NCBI RefSeq assembly: GCF_040448675.1 | Contig: NZ_CP159289.1 | Location: 2,294,001-2,358,000 of the forward strand | Direction: 5' to 3' | DNA from: Dyadobacter sp. 676 | Lineage (GTDB): Bacteria; Bacteroidota; Bacteroidia; Cytophagales; Spirosomataceae | DNA: 64,000 bases | Shown here: piece by piece, positions 1-9,649 of the stretch | How the letters are laid out: the number at the start of each line of letters is the position of its first letter | Numbering within the stretch: position 1 is the stretch's first letter | Notes under the pieces: model-generated | Told to the model about the DNA's origin: nothing | Seen by the model: only the letters and a program-made list of their open reading frames with translations | Database searches by the model: none | Program-made: the position numbers and the translations under genes

Positions 1-285
1 TACATGGTGCAAGGCGGTGGCACGGCGGTGGAAAACAAATATCCGACCAACCCGGACGCACTCGGTACCACCAGCAAATATCTTCCGGTATTTGGATCCT
101 TCCATGCCCTGTTACCAACTTATGAATCGACGAAGAACCTTCCATGGAATGGCGAGGCATTCCCCGGATACAGTTTAACATACGTATTCAATGCAGGCGG
201 CTATCCGAAAACCATTACCGCAACTCCCAGCATGGGCGGTGTTTCTCTTGTGACGAGCCGGACATACACCACGCCCGGACTGTAA
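1..285 (+). CDS. C-terminal part of a secreted lipoprotein-family protein (partial at window edge)
   Basis: The reading frame is open from the first base and ends at 285, so only about the last 94 residues are present. The segment YLPVFGSFHALLP aligns with YLPYFGKFSDVLV in the next gene and YLPIFGKFNDLLV in the one after, which makes this the first of three tandem paralogues. The following Tyr-rich strand and a Gly-Gly-Tyr-Pro turn also recur. No enzyme motif is visible. The likely family is a Bacteroidota-specific, beta-rich cell-surface lipoprotein of unknown role. The start and any signal peptide lie outside the window. Confidence 0.75.
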   Translation, partial: YMVQGGGTAVENKYPTNPDALGTTSKYLPVFGSFHALLPTYESTKNLPWNGEAFPGYSLTYVFNAGGYPKTITATPSMGGVSLVTSRTYTTPGL

Positions 286-422
286 TTTTGACTAATACCC
301 CCTCTAAAGACCAAAAATTTATCCATTTGAGCCTTTCACCTATCGGATTTCCAAAGTGTTCTGCGACAAGATTAAGTTTGATTCCATTTTTAATTCAATT
401 CACACATTTAAATTTAAGCATT

Positions 423-1295
423 ATGAAAAAACTACACATCGCAGGAAATTTATTAAAAGGCTTATTCGTAGCAGGAATATTAACGGCCTGCCAGAACGAA
501 AACGCATTAGTTCCGCAAACGCAGGATAATGCTATTGTCGAAACAGGCTCAAAGACAAATGCGGAATTAAAACTGATCAAAGACGGGTATAGCCAAATCC
601 AATACATTAAAAGCGGAAGGTTTCTCGGTAAAATTTCAAAGATTTCCGGGCCAACTCACTACACGCAATATTCCTATGATGACAGCACGGGAGATCTGTG
701 GATTACCAGTAAAGAATATTACAAATCGACAAATCAACTATCCAAAGAAATCAGTTACCAAATCAAAAACGGAAAGTGTATTAAAAGCATTAACAAAACA
801 AATAACAACACTCGAGAATACAAATTCAACGAGCTAGGGTACCTCTATGAAATCATTTCGACAGGGCCCGGCTATTCTCAAAAAAAATCATTTAACTACA
901 TGCAGGTTTCCAACGGTCTCGGCAATGTACGCCTCGATAACATCACAAGCTCCAATTCCGCGGGAGAATTTGAACGCATCAATTTCTTCTATGAATACAA
1001 TGGAAGCCCTGCAAAAGCCGACAAATATTTTCTGAATCCCGAGCACACGTCGATCGACCCGTATTTACCATATTTCGGTAAATTCAGCGACGTTTTGGTT
1101 CAACGCGTACAAATTACGCCGCTTCCGTACAACGGACAAACTAAGCCATTCTATCAATTTTTCTATGGAATCAATGCGGACGGATATGCGTCGTCGCGCC
1201 ATCGGGAGTATTACCCGCTTGGTTATGGCAATGATGCCGGTAAACAAGCTTTTTATAGCAGTTTAGAATATTCGACCTACTGGCAAGGAATTTAA
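423..1295 (+). CDS. Putative lipoprotein, second of three tandem paralogues
   Basis: This encodes 290 residues with unknown function. I chose ATG 423 over the longer upstream frame because it opens a textbook lipoprotein signal: MKKLHIAGNLLKG, a hydrophobic stretch, then a lipobox LTAC with Cys about residue 20. The acylated protein should sit in the outer or inner membrane. The body is rich in Tyr, Asn, Lys and Ser, with repeated short beta-strand-like units such as YTQYSYDDSTGDLWI and YKFNELGYLYEI, reminiscent of YD-repeat or DUF4595-like beta-rich surface proteins; that assignment is tentative. It is followed by a Rho-independent terminator, so it is probably transcribed apart from the third copy. 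Confidence 0.8.
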   Translation: MKKLHIAGNLLKGLFVAGILTACQNENALVPQTQDNAIVETGSKTNAELKLIKDGYSQIQYIKSGRFLGKISKISGPTHYTQYSYDDSTGDLWITSKEYYKSTNQLSKEISYQIKNGKCIKSINKTNNNTREYKFNELGYLYEIISTGPGYSQKKSFNYMQVSNGLGNVRLDNITSSNSAGEFERINFFYEYNGSPAKADKYFLNPEHTSIDPYLPYFGKFSDVLVQRVQITPLPYNGQTKPFYQFFYGINADGYASSRHREYYPLGYGNDAGKQAFYSSLEYSTYWQGI

Positions 1296-1311
1296 GAAGA
1301 GATCCTCTGAT

Positions 1312-1350
1312 AAAACCAGGCTTGTCTAAATGAATGCCTGGTTTTTTTTT
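1312..1350 (+). terminator. Rho-independent terminator after the second lipoprotein gene
   Basis: The stem AAACCAGGC (1313-1321) pairs with GCCTGGTTT (1336-1344) and is followed by a T tract to 1350. It lies 17 bases after the stop codon of the upstream gene. Confidence 0.85.
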
Positions 1351-1464
1351 GCTCAAAACTCGCAAATCATTCACATGCCCCTCCGGCTCATCCATTTTCA
1401 TAATATTTACGATTTATACTAAGTTTAAATCGCAAATATTAAATCAATTATCTATTCACACTTT

Positions 1465-2324
1465 ATAAAACAATTTAAATTAACAGGAAAACTATTTAAG
1501 TGTCTCGCACTAGCAGTTTTTTTTTGGCAGCATGTAACAATGATCAGGTCATTCGGCCGACGGAAAATTCGATTACGGAAATTAGTAATCAAAAACTATC
1601 GGCATTGACGCGGCTCGTAAAAGACGGAGGAATTACGCCTCAATATGTAAAAAGTGGAAAATTCTTTGGCAGGGTATCCAGAGTAGATGAGTATGGTGGT
1701 TACGCTACCTACGCGTACGATGACAATAATCCCGCGGGTAATCTCTGGATTACTAAAAAGTGGTATAATACTAACGGAAACGGGTTGGGCAAAGAATACA
1801 AATTTCTGGTTGTGAACGGGCGATGCATATCCAGTACATCCAAAGACTTTGTTACTAACGATGTATTAAACTACATCTACACATACAACGCACAAGGCCA
1901 ATTGGAAGAAGCCAAGCTAAGCAACGGGAACGCATATAAGTATTCTTATAAGTTCTACCCAGCGACAAACTCATACCAATTGGACAAGCTCATTATCGTT
2001 TTCGAATGCAACCTTATTGGGGAAGCCGCATTCAAATATAATGCTCTCGCAAATAAATACTCCATTGGCAATAATTATGGAAATATAGAAAAGTACCTGC
2101 CTATATTCGGCAAGTTCAACGACTTGCTTGTCGATGCCACCGAAGAATTTCAATACAGCCCGCCTGACGTTATCAGTACTTCGAAATTCACCTACACGCT
2201 TGATAGTGATGGTCTCCCAACAAATATTATGACTCTACACGACACGAAAGAGAATGGTGTCAGTAAAAAAGTGGAGACTGAAAACAGGATATACAAGTAC
2301 TCCGACAACTGGCAAGGTATTTAG
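1465..2324 (+). pseudogene. Third tandem lipoprotein paralogue with a disrupted signal peptide
   Basis: The body (KDGGITPQYVKSGKFFGRV onward) aligns along its length with the preceding gene, and both end WQGI. The open frame can only start at GTG 1500, giving just nine residues before LAAC, too short for a signal peptide. In the other frame, bases 1465-1525 read IKQFKLTGKLFKCLALAVFF, a complete lipoprotein signal that would join LAAC if the T9 tract at 1517-1525 had ten bases. The codon aligned with the paralogue's ATG is ATA at 1465. So there are two lesions, a start-codon substitution and a homopolymer frameshift. It is either real decay of the last copy or a sequencing error plus a non-standard start. 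Confidence 0.7.
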
Positions 2325-2348
2325 AAACAAATTGTTGACCTAACTTCA

Positions 2349-2372
2349 GGGCCGCCCAAAGCGGCCTTTTTT
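2349..2372. terminator. Terminator between the convergent lipoprotein and M48 genes
   Basis: GGCCGC (2350-2355) pairs with GCGGCC (2361-2366) around CCAAA and is followed by six T. It serves the plus-strand gene. The symmetric stem may also limit read-through from the minus-strand gene, whose stop lies at 2372. Confidence 0.75.
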
Positions 2373-3466
2373 CATTCCCCACCCCTATATCCGCGGTCGA
2401 TCTCCGCCCACTTCCGCTCCAACTCCACATCTTCCTTCACCCCCTTTTGACCCTTCATCTTCACTTCCGCCACTCTTAGCCGGTCCGCCGTCAGCGGGTG
2501 GGTGCTGAGTAGTTTCAGGCTGGTCATGTCGCCGTGTTCGCTTTTGAGCATGGTAAAGAGGTCTACGAAGCCTTTCAGGTTAAGGCCTTCGGATTGGAAG
2601 ATCGTCATCGCTTTTTGGTCGGCTTCGGTTTCCAGTTCGCGGGAGTAGGTGAGGTTGGCGAGGGCGTTGGAGTTGTCGGCGAGGACGGTGACGATGCCGT
2701 TGATGTCGTTCAGAAGGACGGACAGGAACAGGTACCCGCCCAGGCTGCGGATCACGTTGCGTAGCGAGTGGCGGTAGTGGACGTGCGATACCTCGTGCGC
2801 GAGCAGCGCGGCGAGCTCTTCCTTGGTGGTCATCCGGCGGAGAATACCGTCGAATACCACGATGCGGCCGCCGGGCAATGCGAATGCATTTACATCTCTT
2901 TCCCGCACGACCGTCACACGGATGGGATATTGCGTTTTGAAATCGATCGATCGCGCGAAATCGTTCACTTTGACGGTAAGTGTGGAGTCGACATCGTAGC
3001 CGTGGAGGAGGTTTTCGTACATCGTGTCGCCCATTTCGATTTCGGCGCTCATAGGAACGCGCGAGGCGACTGCGCTTGCCACCAGCGGTAGCCCATACCA
3101 GTAAGCCACACCGAGAATAGCGATCAGTAACACAGCCAGGCCGGCGATCGTGGCATTGGTGAGCTTAAAAAGCCGGTTAATGCCTTTTTTAAAAAATACC
3201 TTTCCAGGATAATGCTGCGCGAGAGCGATAGGCAGTTGCTGGTCCTTGCATTCAATCGTTTGCTGGGGAAACCCGCCATACCGGAAAATAAAGAGGCTAC
3301 TGAAATTCTCGTCTGTTGCAATGCCAGCCAATGTCCATCGCACCGACGTTAGCTCACCCGAGGGGTCACGATAATGAATGAGCCAATGATCGGGCATGAG
3401 TGTGAGCGTCGCATCGTGCGCGATGGACATTCTTCCGTCGTGATAACGGACATCAAAATTGTACAT
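2372..3466 (-). CDS. M48-family zinc metallopeptidase, membrane-anchored
   Basis: This encodes 364 residues. An N-terminal region of about 100 residues with a beta-rich, PH-like look is followed by one membrane segment (about 105-128, AGLAVLLIAILGVAYW) and a catalytic domain. The zinc-binding motif HEVSH is at 224-228, with the general base Glu225, and the third ligand lies in SRELETEAD around 277-281, as in M48/Oma1/HtpX-type peptidases. The STHPLTADRL segment near the C-terminus is also typical of the family. The peptidase domain is probably periplasmic and used in protein quality control. It sits 17 bases downstream of the DUF898 gene, so the two probably form an operon. The same pairing of DUF898 and M48 genes occurs elsewhere in bacteria (from memory). 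Confidence 0.9.
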   Translation of the reverse strand: MYNFDVRYHDGRMSIAHDATLTLMPDHWLIHYRDPSGELTSVRWTLAGIATDENFSSLFIFRYGGFPQQTIECKDQQLPIALAQHYPGKVFFKKGINRLFKLTNATIAGLAVLLIAILGVAYWYGLPLVASAVASRVPMSAEIEMGDTMYENLLHGYDVDSTLTVKVNDFARSIDFKTQYPIRVTVVRERDVNAFALPGGRIVVFDGILRRMTTKEELAALLAHEVSHVHYRHSLRNVIRSLGGYLFLSVLLNDINGIVTVLADNSNALANLTYSRELETEADQKAMTIFQSEGLNLKGFVDLFTMLKSEHGDMTSLKLLSTHPLTADRLRVAEVKMKGQKGVKEDVELERKWAEIDRGYRGGE

Positions 3467-3483
3467 AAAGGTGACAGGGTCTG

Positions 3484-4443
3484 TTAAACAAGCCCAATAT
3501 CGATCATATCCGCGAGATCTTCACCAGTCGCGTCGGTGTAATCGGCCTCGGTTTGCGTGATGGCATCCAAATTGAGCGGCCCGTCGATATGAATATTGGA
3601 GAATACAAATTGCATTGCCCTCACAACAGCCCAGGGCGTCGCCAGACCGAGGCTAAGTACAATGATCAGAACATTTACCACAATCAGTTTGAAATATTCC
3701 CCGACGGTGGCCGTCGAGCGGAATCGAAGGCGGGTTTCTCCCTGATACATACGAATGTTGTTCACATAATAGGCAAAAAGATCTTTCGCCCACCAGAAAG
3801 AATAGATTCCCAGGGTCAAAATCGAAAGGAGGTAGCCTTTTATATTAAGCCAGAAGAAAGCGGCCCCTTCTCCTTCATAAGAAAAAGTAAGGTTTCCAAA
3901 ACGAAGATGCTTGAAAATGTATCTCCGTATATCGATGACAAGCCACGCACTGTAAATACCCAATGTACAAACGGATAAAATACTTCCGGTTACGAACATT
4001 TTGAGAAACTCCTTGCGGTCGCCGCGATAACCGAAATGAATTCCCCTCCAAGATGAACGGGACGTCCGGTAACGGAGCGCGCCGTGAATGGCGATCGGAA
4101 CCAGGAGCGCCAAACCAATAAAGAAGATGGCAAAACCAATAAGTTTCACCACGGCACTATCCGACAGCGTGCCAGCGATCAGAAAACAATAAAGCCCTAT
4201 AAATATCCCTACGGCTTTAATAAAGCCGATAAACATTTCCCTGCCCGTACCATGAAATGTGAAACGGCTTCCTTCAAGTTCCGATTCCTCATACATGTAT
4301 TTCAGCAGCGCCGCTTTTGCCCACGGGTAATAGAGCCCGAATGTAACGAGTGTGAGCAGAAGGTTGACAATGTAAATACCAAATAGTTTGGCGCCTTCAC
4401 CATGGAAGGTAAGTTGCCGGGTTTCTTTGTAATGCTGTTCCAT
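3484..4443 (-). CDS. DUF898 (YjgN-like) multi-pass membrane protein
   Basis: This encodes 319 residues with unknown molecular function. It contains three recurring units of the kind FxGxGxxxFxxxxxxxLLTLxTxGxYxPW: about residues 13-50 (FHGEGAKLFGIYIVNLLL then FGLYYPWAKA), 62 onward (FHGTGREMFIGFIK) and 185 onward (YEGEGAAFFWLNIKGYLL then LGIYSFWWAKD). This pattern is diagnostic for DUF898. Seven or more hydrophobic helices are visible. It is the first gene of a pair with the M48 peptidase and presumably supports the same membrane-associated process. Confidence 0.88.
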   Translation of the reverse strand: MEQHYKETRQLTFHGEGAKLFGIYIVNLLLTLVTFGLYYPWAKAALLKYMYEESELEGSRFTFHGTGREMFIGFIKAVGIFIGLYCFLIAGTLSDSAVVKLIGFAIFFIGLALLVPIAIHGALRYRTSRSSWRGIHFGYRGDRKEFLKMFVTGSILSVCTLGIYSAWLVIDIRRYIFKHLRFGNLTFSYEGEGAAFFWLNIKGYLLSILTLGIYSFWWAKDLFAYYVNNIRMYQGETRLRFRSTATVGEYFKLIVVNVLIIVLSLGLATPWAVVRAMQFVFSNIHIDGPLNLDAITQTEADYTDATGEDLADMIDIGLV

Positions 4444-4617
4444 TAGCCAGGTTTCTTATTGTGAATAAATCGGATACAAAGCAATCAAATATAAAGATTT
4501 CAATCCGCGATTGGACACACTCGTCGGAAATCGGATTTAAAATGCAGGAGAAACTTATCTTCCGGCACAATTATTTTACCTGATTAATTACATTGATTCA
4601 TCAAACAACTGGAAATC

Positions 4618-4878
4618 ATGGACATTTATCAATTGGCTAACGAGTATTGGGAGGCTTCCAACGGGGGTGGCGACCCCGGCGACCCGAACGAAACGCCCCC
4701 GTTCGATCCGCGTCCCGAAGTACCCGTTCCCGATGTTCCCGAGGAAACGCCGCCACACGAAAAGGACCCTGAGACGCCGCCGGTCGAGCCGGAGCCCGAG
4801 TTACCGCCTGTCGAACCTGTTGTCCCCGAAGTAGAGCCATTGCCCGGTGAACAGCCCGGCATACCTGCGTTCAAGTAA
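4618..4878 (+). CDS. Small Pro/Glu-rich hypothetical protein
   Basis: This encodes 86 residues. After about 15 ordinary residues (MDIYQLANEYWEAS) the rest is low complexity, dominated by Pro, Glu, Asp and Val with repeats of the type PEVPVPDVPEETPP. There is no signal peptide or membrane segment. The composition suggests an extended acidic polyproline chain, not a folded enzyme. It stands alone, with upstream AT-rich DNA and the ATG at the end of a typical Bacteroidota spacer. The codon pattern is regular for this genome, and the plus frame is the only one that makes a natural start. Function unknown. Confidence 0.6.
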   Translation: MDIYQLANEYWEASNGGGDPGDPNETPPFDPRPEVPVPDVPEETPPHEKDPETPPVEPEPELPPVEPVVPEVEPLPGEQPGIPAFK

Positions 4879-5012
4879 AAAGCGCGTTACCGGTTTTAAG
4901 TATATGCCGGAAACAGAAACTATCTTCATGAAAGCCATTAAAAACTTCTACAAACATTGTAGCTAAGTTTGAATTTCGTCGTATCTTCAAGAAATTTTTG
5001 TGGACCCGACGA

Positions 5013-8000
5013 ATGATTAAAATCTTTACGCTTTGTTTCTTCATTATCTCCTTCTCTCTTCAGGCTCAGCTACTTCCCGGAAAGATCGAAGCAGAAGACT
5101 TTACGGCCATGAACGCCATCGGTACCGAACCGACCTTGGATGCCGGCGGTGGTCTTAATGTAGGCTGGATCGGGGACGGCAGCTGGATGGATTACGCGGT
5201 TCAAACCACATCGGCGGGTTACTACACATTTAGGTTCCGTATTTCAAACGGTTACAGCCCGGAAGCGACACTCGTGCTTCAATCTGCTGCGGGCATCACA
5301 CTGGGACATATCGTACTTCCGCAAACCGGCGGGATGCAGGGCTGGCAAACGGTCTCCTTTGTCGCTTTGCTGCCACAGGGAAATCAGACGATCCGCGTTC
5401 TGGCCGGGAAGGGAGGCTGGAACTTCAACTGGTTCGAAGTGAGCGCTTCCCGCTTGCTTGCTTTTGGCAAGGTCGAAGCCGAGAGTTTTGATGCCATGCT
5501 GGATGTGCGCACGGAGGAAACCAGCGACGAAGGCGGGGGACGGAACGTCGGCTATATAGACGATAACGACTGGATGGATTATAACCTCGACCTCGCCGAA
5601 GCGGGAGATTATAAAATCCGTTTCAGGGTCGCCAATCAATATGGAAACGGTGTTATCCGGATAGAAAACGCCCCGGGTATGGTACTGGGCCAGGTAAATG
5701 TGCCTCAGACGGGCGGATGGCAAAGTTGGGTAACGATCGGCACGACCGTGTCCTTGCCAGCCGGCAGCCAGGTTATCCGTATTTTTGCCGTAAGCGGTGC
5801 TTTCAATCTCAACTGGTTCGAACTAATTCCTGGCTCCGCCCGGGATCAATCCGTCATCACTTTCGCCCCGATTCCGGACAAAAACCTCACCGACGCTCCA
5901 TTCAATCTGACCGCTACCAGCACCAATCCCGAAACACCCATTCAATTCACGTCTTCGGACCCGTCCATCGTCTCGGTTTCAGACATTAGCGGTATCTGGA
6001 AGGCTTCTATCCATTCTTCAGGGCAAGCGACTATCACGGCTTCACAAGCGGGTAACGACAATTATCTCGCGGCCGAAAGCGTTGCCAGAACATTCGTGGT
6101 TTCGGACAATTCGAATCCGCCTGCCCCCGCGCTTGGTGCCAGGATCCCCATCGATCCGAAGCGCTGGTACCAGCTTACTAATGCGGCCAATGGGCTGGAA
6201 GGACTTTTTGACGGCAACACGCAGGAAAACGTATTCACGGGGTGGGGAAAAGTAATCAACAACTACGAGGCTTACTATCCGCTTAAAGACGGCGAACAAA
6301 TCACGCTTAACGGGGTTAAATTCTTCGATTTTACAGGAACAGCACAGGATTTCCCCATGGTTCTTTCGGTAATTACCGACCAGTGGGAACGCATTCCGGT
6401 TGCTACTTTCACCGGCGAAGTTTATAATGGCTGGGTAGGCCCCTACCCCGACCGTCAACTTTCCGGCGATGCACAGTTCAGACTGGATCAGCCGATGAAC
6501 AATATCCGTTATCTGGTGATAACGATGTCCAATACATTGCCTACCGAGATCGAATTTTACGGAAGCTACACGCCGGGCACCGAACCTGCCAAACCGGCGC
6601 GAACCAGGCACATTAAACTGAACGATATGCTCGGTGTAAACGGCTACGAATGGTATTTCCAGGACGGCATACATACCGAATCGCTCGTCGAGGCCAAGGT
6701 ACAGGTCGCCAAAAGTTTCACCGGTCTGCGGCATTATATGGATTGGGAAAAACTCGAATCGTCCGAAGGCGTGTATTCCTACAATCCGACATTGAGCGGT
6801 AGCTGGAATTACGACCTCATATACGAGCGTTGCAGGCAGGAAGGCATCGAGGTCCTGGCCTGCCTTAAAACGCAGCCGGGCTGGATGCGGGAAACTTACC
6901 CCCAAGACCAGCGTGATCCCGAGAATGTGCCTGTCCGCTACAGAAAGAATTTCACGGATCCGCTATCCTACATCGAGCAAGCGAAAGTGGCATTCCAATA
7001 CGCGGCCCGTTATGGAAGTAATCCCAACGTAGATCCTTCGCTATTGAGCGTTTCGACAACTCCGCGCTGGACCGGCGACCCGGTTAACACGATCAGGATC
7101 GGCCTCGGTTTGATCAAGTACATTGAGTGCGATAACGAGCGCGATAAATGGTGGAAAGGCCGCAAAGGCTATCAAACCGCCCGCGAATACGCCGCCAATA
7201 TGTCGGCTTTTTACGATGGGCATAAAAATACGATGGGACCGGGTGTCGGTGTCAAAAATGCGGACCCCAATATGAAAGTTGTCATCGCCGGATTGGTCAC
7301 AGGCCCCGACTTTGTAAAAGGAATGGTCGACTGGTGTAAGGAATTCCGTGGTTATAATGCTGATGGGACTGTGAATCTCTGCTGGGATGTTGTGAATTTT
7401 CACCTTTATACCGACAATGCATCGTCGAATCAAAGCGGGACGTCCACACGTGGCGCGGCACCCGAGGTTACCAATGCAAAGCAGCTTCTCGAAGATTTCG
7501 TGAGGGTAACCCGCGAAGTTTCCAACGACCTGCCTGTCTGGAATACCGAATCGGGGTATGACGTGCATCAGGACAGTCCCTTGAAAGCCATTCCTATCGG
7601 CAACAAATCGGCGTTGCAAACCCACGCCGACTGGGTTTTGCGTACCGCGTTATTCTCCGCCCGCAACGGTATCGAAAAACTGTTCTTCTACCAGATGTAC
7701 GACGACAATGGCAGCGGGGGAATGTTCGCATCGTCCGGCTTTGTAAACAACGATTTGACCCGCCGGCCATCCGCAGATTACTTTCTGCAAACGCAGAGGC
7801 TTTTCGGACAATATGAATACAAGGAAACACTGAACAGCGATCCGATCGTAGATCGCTACGAGTTGAACGGCCAATCGCTTTACATTCTAACGGTTCCCGA
7901 CGAAACAGGCCGGACGGCGGAATACACCATCGACCTGAATCAACCGGGTATCGCCCGGATATACACGCCGACAGCCGGGGCTGACCAAATGACCATGACC

Positions 8001-8396
8001 GAACTGCCGATTGTCGACGGAAAAGTAACGGTTACGGCAGGGGAAACGCCCATTTTCGTTCTGGCCGCCGAAAACCCCAACGCAAGGCAGGCAGCAGCTG
8101 AAACCGTGACGCAGGTCGGAAAAGCAAAAATGCAGCTGCATACCGATGTAAATGTTTATCCCAATCCCGCATCCGACTTCGTCAGCATCCATTTCGCAAA
8201 TGACAATGCCGGTCAAATCGAAATCCGGATTTTCGATGCCAAATCGGGAACGCTTTATGAAAACAGGAAGGTCAACAAAACCACCGGCCGGTTTGCACAC
8301 CACCTGAACATTACTTCGTTTCCCAGCGGTGTGTACATTGTGGAGATACGGCAGGGAGAAGACCGGGCGTTCCGGAAAATCGCCAAAACCAACTAG
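5013..8396 (+). CDS. Secreted multidomain glycoside hydrolase with two CBM6 modules and a T9SS sorting domain
   Basis: This encodes 1127 residues. I chose ATG 5013 because it starts the signal peptide MIKIFTLCFFIISFSLQAQ; an in-frame TTG lies five codons upstream. Domains in order: two CBM6-like modules (about 22-145 and 150-275; each has KxEAExF, GG(G/R)xNVGxIxDxxWMDY and FNxNWFE), an Ig-like linker (about 280-370), a discoidin-like segment, then a (beta/alpha)8-like catalytic domain (about 540-960). There, ECDNERDKWW and WNTESGYD look like the acid/base and nucleophile glutamates of a clan-A hydrolase; the GH family is not certain. The last 80 residues (YPNPASDF to the final lysine-rich strand) are a type A T9SS C-terminal domain, so the enzyme should be displayed or released. 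Substrate unknown. Confidence 0.85.
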   Translation: MIKIFTLCFFIISFSLQAQLLPGKIEAEDFTAMNAIGTEPTLDAGGGLNVGWIGDGSWMDYAVQTTSAGYYTFRFRISNGYSPEATLVLQSAAGITLGHIVLPQTGGMQGWQTVSFVALLPQGNQTIRVLAGKGGWNFNWFEVSASRLLAFGKVEAESFDAMLDVRTEETSDEGGGRNVGYIDDNDWMDYNLDLAEAGDYKIRFRVANQYGNGVIRIENAPGMVLGQVNVPQTGGWQSWVTIGTTVSLPAGSQVIRIFAVSGAFNLNWFELIPGSARDQSVITFAPIPDKNLTDAPFNLTATSTNPETPIQFTSSDPSIVSVSDISGIWKASIHSSGQATITASQAGNDNYLAAESVARTFVVSDNSNPPAPALGARIPIDPKRWYQLTNAANGLEGLFDGNTQENVFTGWGKVINNYEAYYPLKDGEQITLNGVKFFDFTGTAQDFPMVLSVITDQWERIPVATFTGEVYNGWVGPYPDRQLSGDAQFRLDQPMNNIRYLVITMSNTLPTEIEFYGSYTPGTEPAKPARTRHIKLNDMLGVNGYEWYFQDGIHTESLVEAKVQVAKSFTGLRHYMDWEKLESSEGVYSYNPTLSGSWNYDLIYERCRQEGIEVLACLKTQPGWMRETYPQDQRDPENVPVRYRKNFTDPLSYIEQAKVAFQYAARYGSNPNVDPSLLSVSTTPRWTGDPVNTIRIGLGLIKYIECDNERDKWWKGRKGYQTAREYAANMSAFYDGHKNTMGPGVGVKNADPNMKVVIAGLVTGPDFVKGMVDWCKEFRGYNADGTVNLCWDVVNFHLYTDNASSNQSGTSTRGAAPEVTNAKQLLEDFVRVTREVSNDLPVWNTESGYDVHQDSPLKAIPIGNKSALQTHADWVLRTALFSARNGIEKLFFYQMYDDNGSGGMFASSGFVNNDLTRRPSADYFLQTQRLFGQYEYKETLNSDPIVDRYELNGQSLYILTVPDETGRTAEYTIDLNQPGIARIYTPTAGADQMTMTELPIVDGKVTVTAGETPIFVLAAENPNARQAAAETVTQVGKAKMQLHTDVNVYPNPASDFVSIHFANDNAGQIEIRIFDAKSGTLYENRKVNKTTGRFAHHLNITSFPSGVYIVEIRQGEDRAFRKIAKTN

Positions 8397-8444
8397 TGCT
8401 CATCCGGTTAAGATAAAACCCGAACCAACACGGTCCGGGCGTCG

Positions 8445-9491
8445 TCAGTCGAGGTAAGAAGCGCCGCTCATGCGACGGTTCCAACGCCCGCCCGTTTCCA
8501 GCCGGGCCATATTGAACTTGTCGCGGTATTCTTTGGGTGTGACCCCGGTACTTTTTTTGAACAACTGCCGGAAAGATTTCAGATCGTTATAGCCCGAGTT
8601 GAGCATTACTTCGAGCACGCTCTGATCCGTTTGTGCCAGCAACTTTTTGGCCGCTTCGATGCGTGTACGCTGCAGATATTCGATCGGCGTGACCCCGATA
8701 GCCTGTTTGAACCGCCTTACCACATTGCGCCGGCTCGCGGGAATGTCCTGTATCAATACCTCGATAGTGCTTCCTTCCTGATATTCCTTTTCAATTTTTT
8801 GTTGCGCCATATTCACCAGCCCGTCACCATGGTTTTGTGGCGGCGCGAAAGTCCCGAAGTAAGTCTGCTGTTCCCGGTCCATATCGATCGCAAACATTTT
8901 GGCAGTCCTCAATGTGAGGTCTTTCCCGCAAAACCTTTGGATAAGATACAGCATCAAATGGAAACTGCTGGTGGCGCCGCCGCTGGTGTAGATCCCTTTG
9001 TCTTCTGTCACCACTGCATCGCTTTTCATGATGACATCCGGAAAATTCGATGCCAACGATTCTGCGGCATCGATATGCGTGGTCGCATGCCGGCCATTCA
9101 GCAGGCCCGCCGCTGCCAGAAGGAATGCTCCGGTACAAAAACTGGCCAGTTCGGCGCCCTGCTTATATTGCTCCCAAAGCCAGGGAATACAACTCTGGTT
9201 ATTTCTGATGGAAAGCTGTACGTCGCCCGCTCCGAATGCCGGCACAAGCACAAGGTCCTGTTTAACGAACTGACTGATCGGCTGCATCGGATAAGCCCCG
9301 TAAAACTGCCCTGGCTCCGGATCGGGAGAGAAAAGTGTAATATTGAAGAAATGCGGCTGATTTGCCCGTTCATAAAAGTTGTTTACCGATTCAAATACAT
9401 CGAGGATCGCTGCTACGCTCAATAAGCGATGCCGGTTGGTAATCAATAGACCTAATTGTAGCATGTTGTTGATGTGGTTAATCTTTGACAT
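8445..9491 (-). CDS. GlxA-type AraC-family regulator with a DJ-1/PfpI-like domain
   Basis: This encodes 348 residues. The N-terminal half (about 10-205) resembles the class I glutamine amidotransferase/DJ-1 fold: LVPAFGAGD, ELASFCTGAFLLAAAGLL with the nucleophile-elbow-like Cys, and YTSGGATSSFHLMLYLI. The C-terminal about 100 residues are an AraC HTH pair; the second helix-turn-helix signature is SVLEVMLNSGYNDLKSFRQLFKKSTGVTPKEYR. GlxA-type proteins sense small metabolites through the amidase-like domain and are usually transcription activators. It is divergent from the DUF1579 gene at 9650, a likely target. A second Met 9 codons in is an alternative start. Confidence 0.88.
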   Translation of the reverse strand: MSKINHINNMLQLGLLITNRHRLLSVAAILDVFESVNNFYERANQPHFFNITLFSPDPEPGQFYGAYPMQPISQFVKQDLVLVPAFGAGDVQLSIRNNQSCIPWLWEQYKQGAELASFCTGAFLLAAAGLLNGRHATTHIDAAESLASNFPDVIMKSDAVVTEDKGIYTSGGATSSFHLMLYLIQRFCGKDLTLRTAKMFAIDMDREQQTYFGTFAPPQNHGDGLVNMAQQKIEKEYQEGSTIEVLIQDIPASRRNVVRRFKQAIGVTPIEYLQRTRIEAAKKLLAQTDQSVLEVMLNSGYNDLKSFRQLFKKSTGVTPKEYRDKFNMARLETGGRWNRRMSGASYLD

Positions 9492-9649
9492 TCAAACCAA
9501 AGCGGGCACCAATATAAAAATTTTTGTCCCAAAACCCCCTTGCGATTGGTATAATAGACTGGCGGTTAAGTCTGATTTTTGTTAAACTTTGAGTTTGTAT
9601 ATTAATAATATCGTCAAAAAACACGTAGCAGCTATTAAATCTAAATCCC

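Noticed and set aside
4629..4874. Minus-strand Gly/Ser-rich ORF opposite the Pro/Glu-rich gene
   Set aside because: Low-complexity mirror of the plus-strand Pro/Glu codons; no initiation context.
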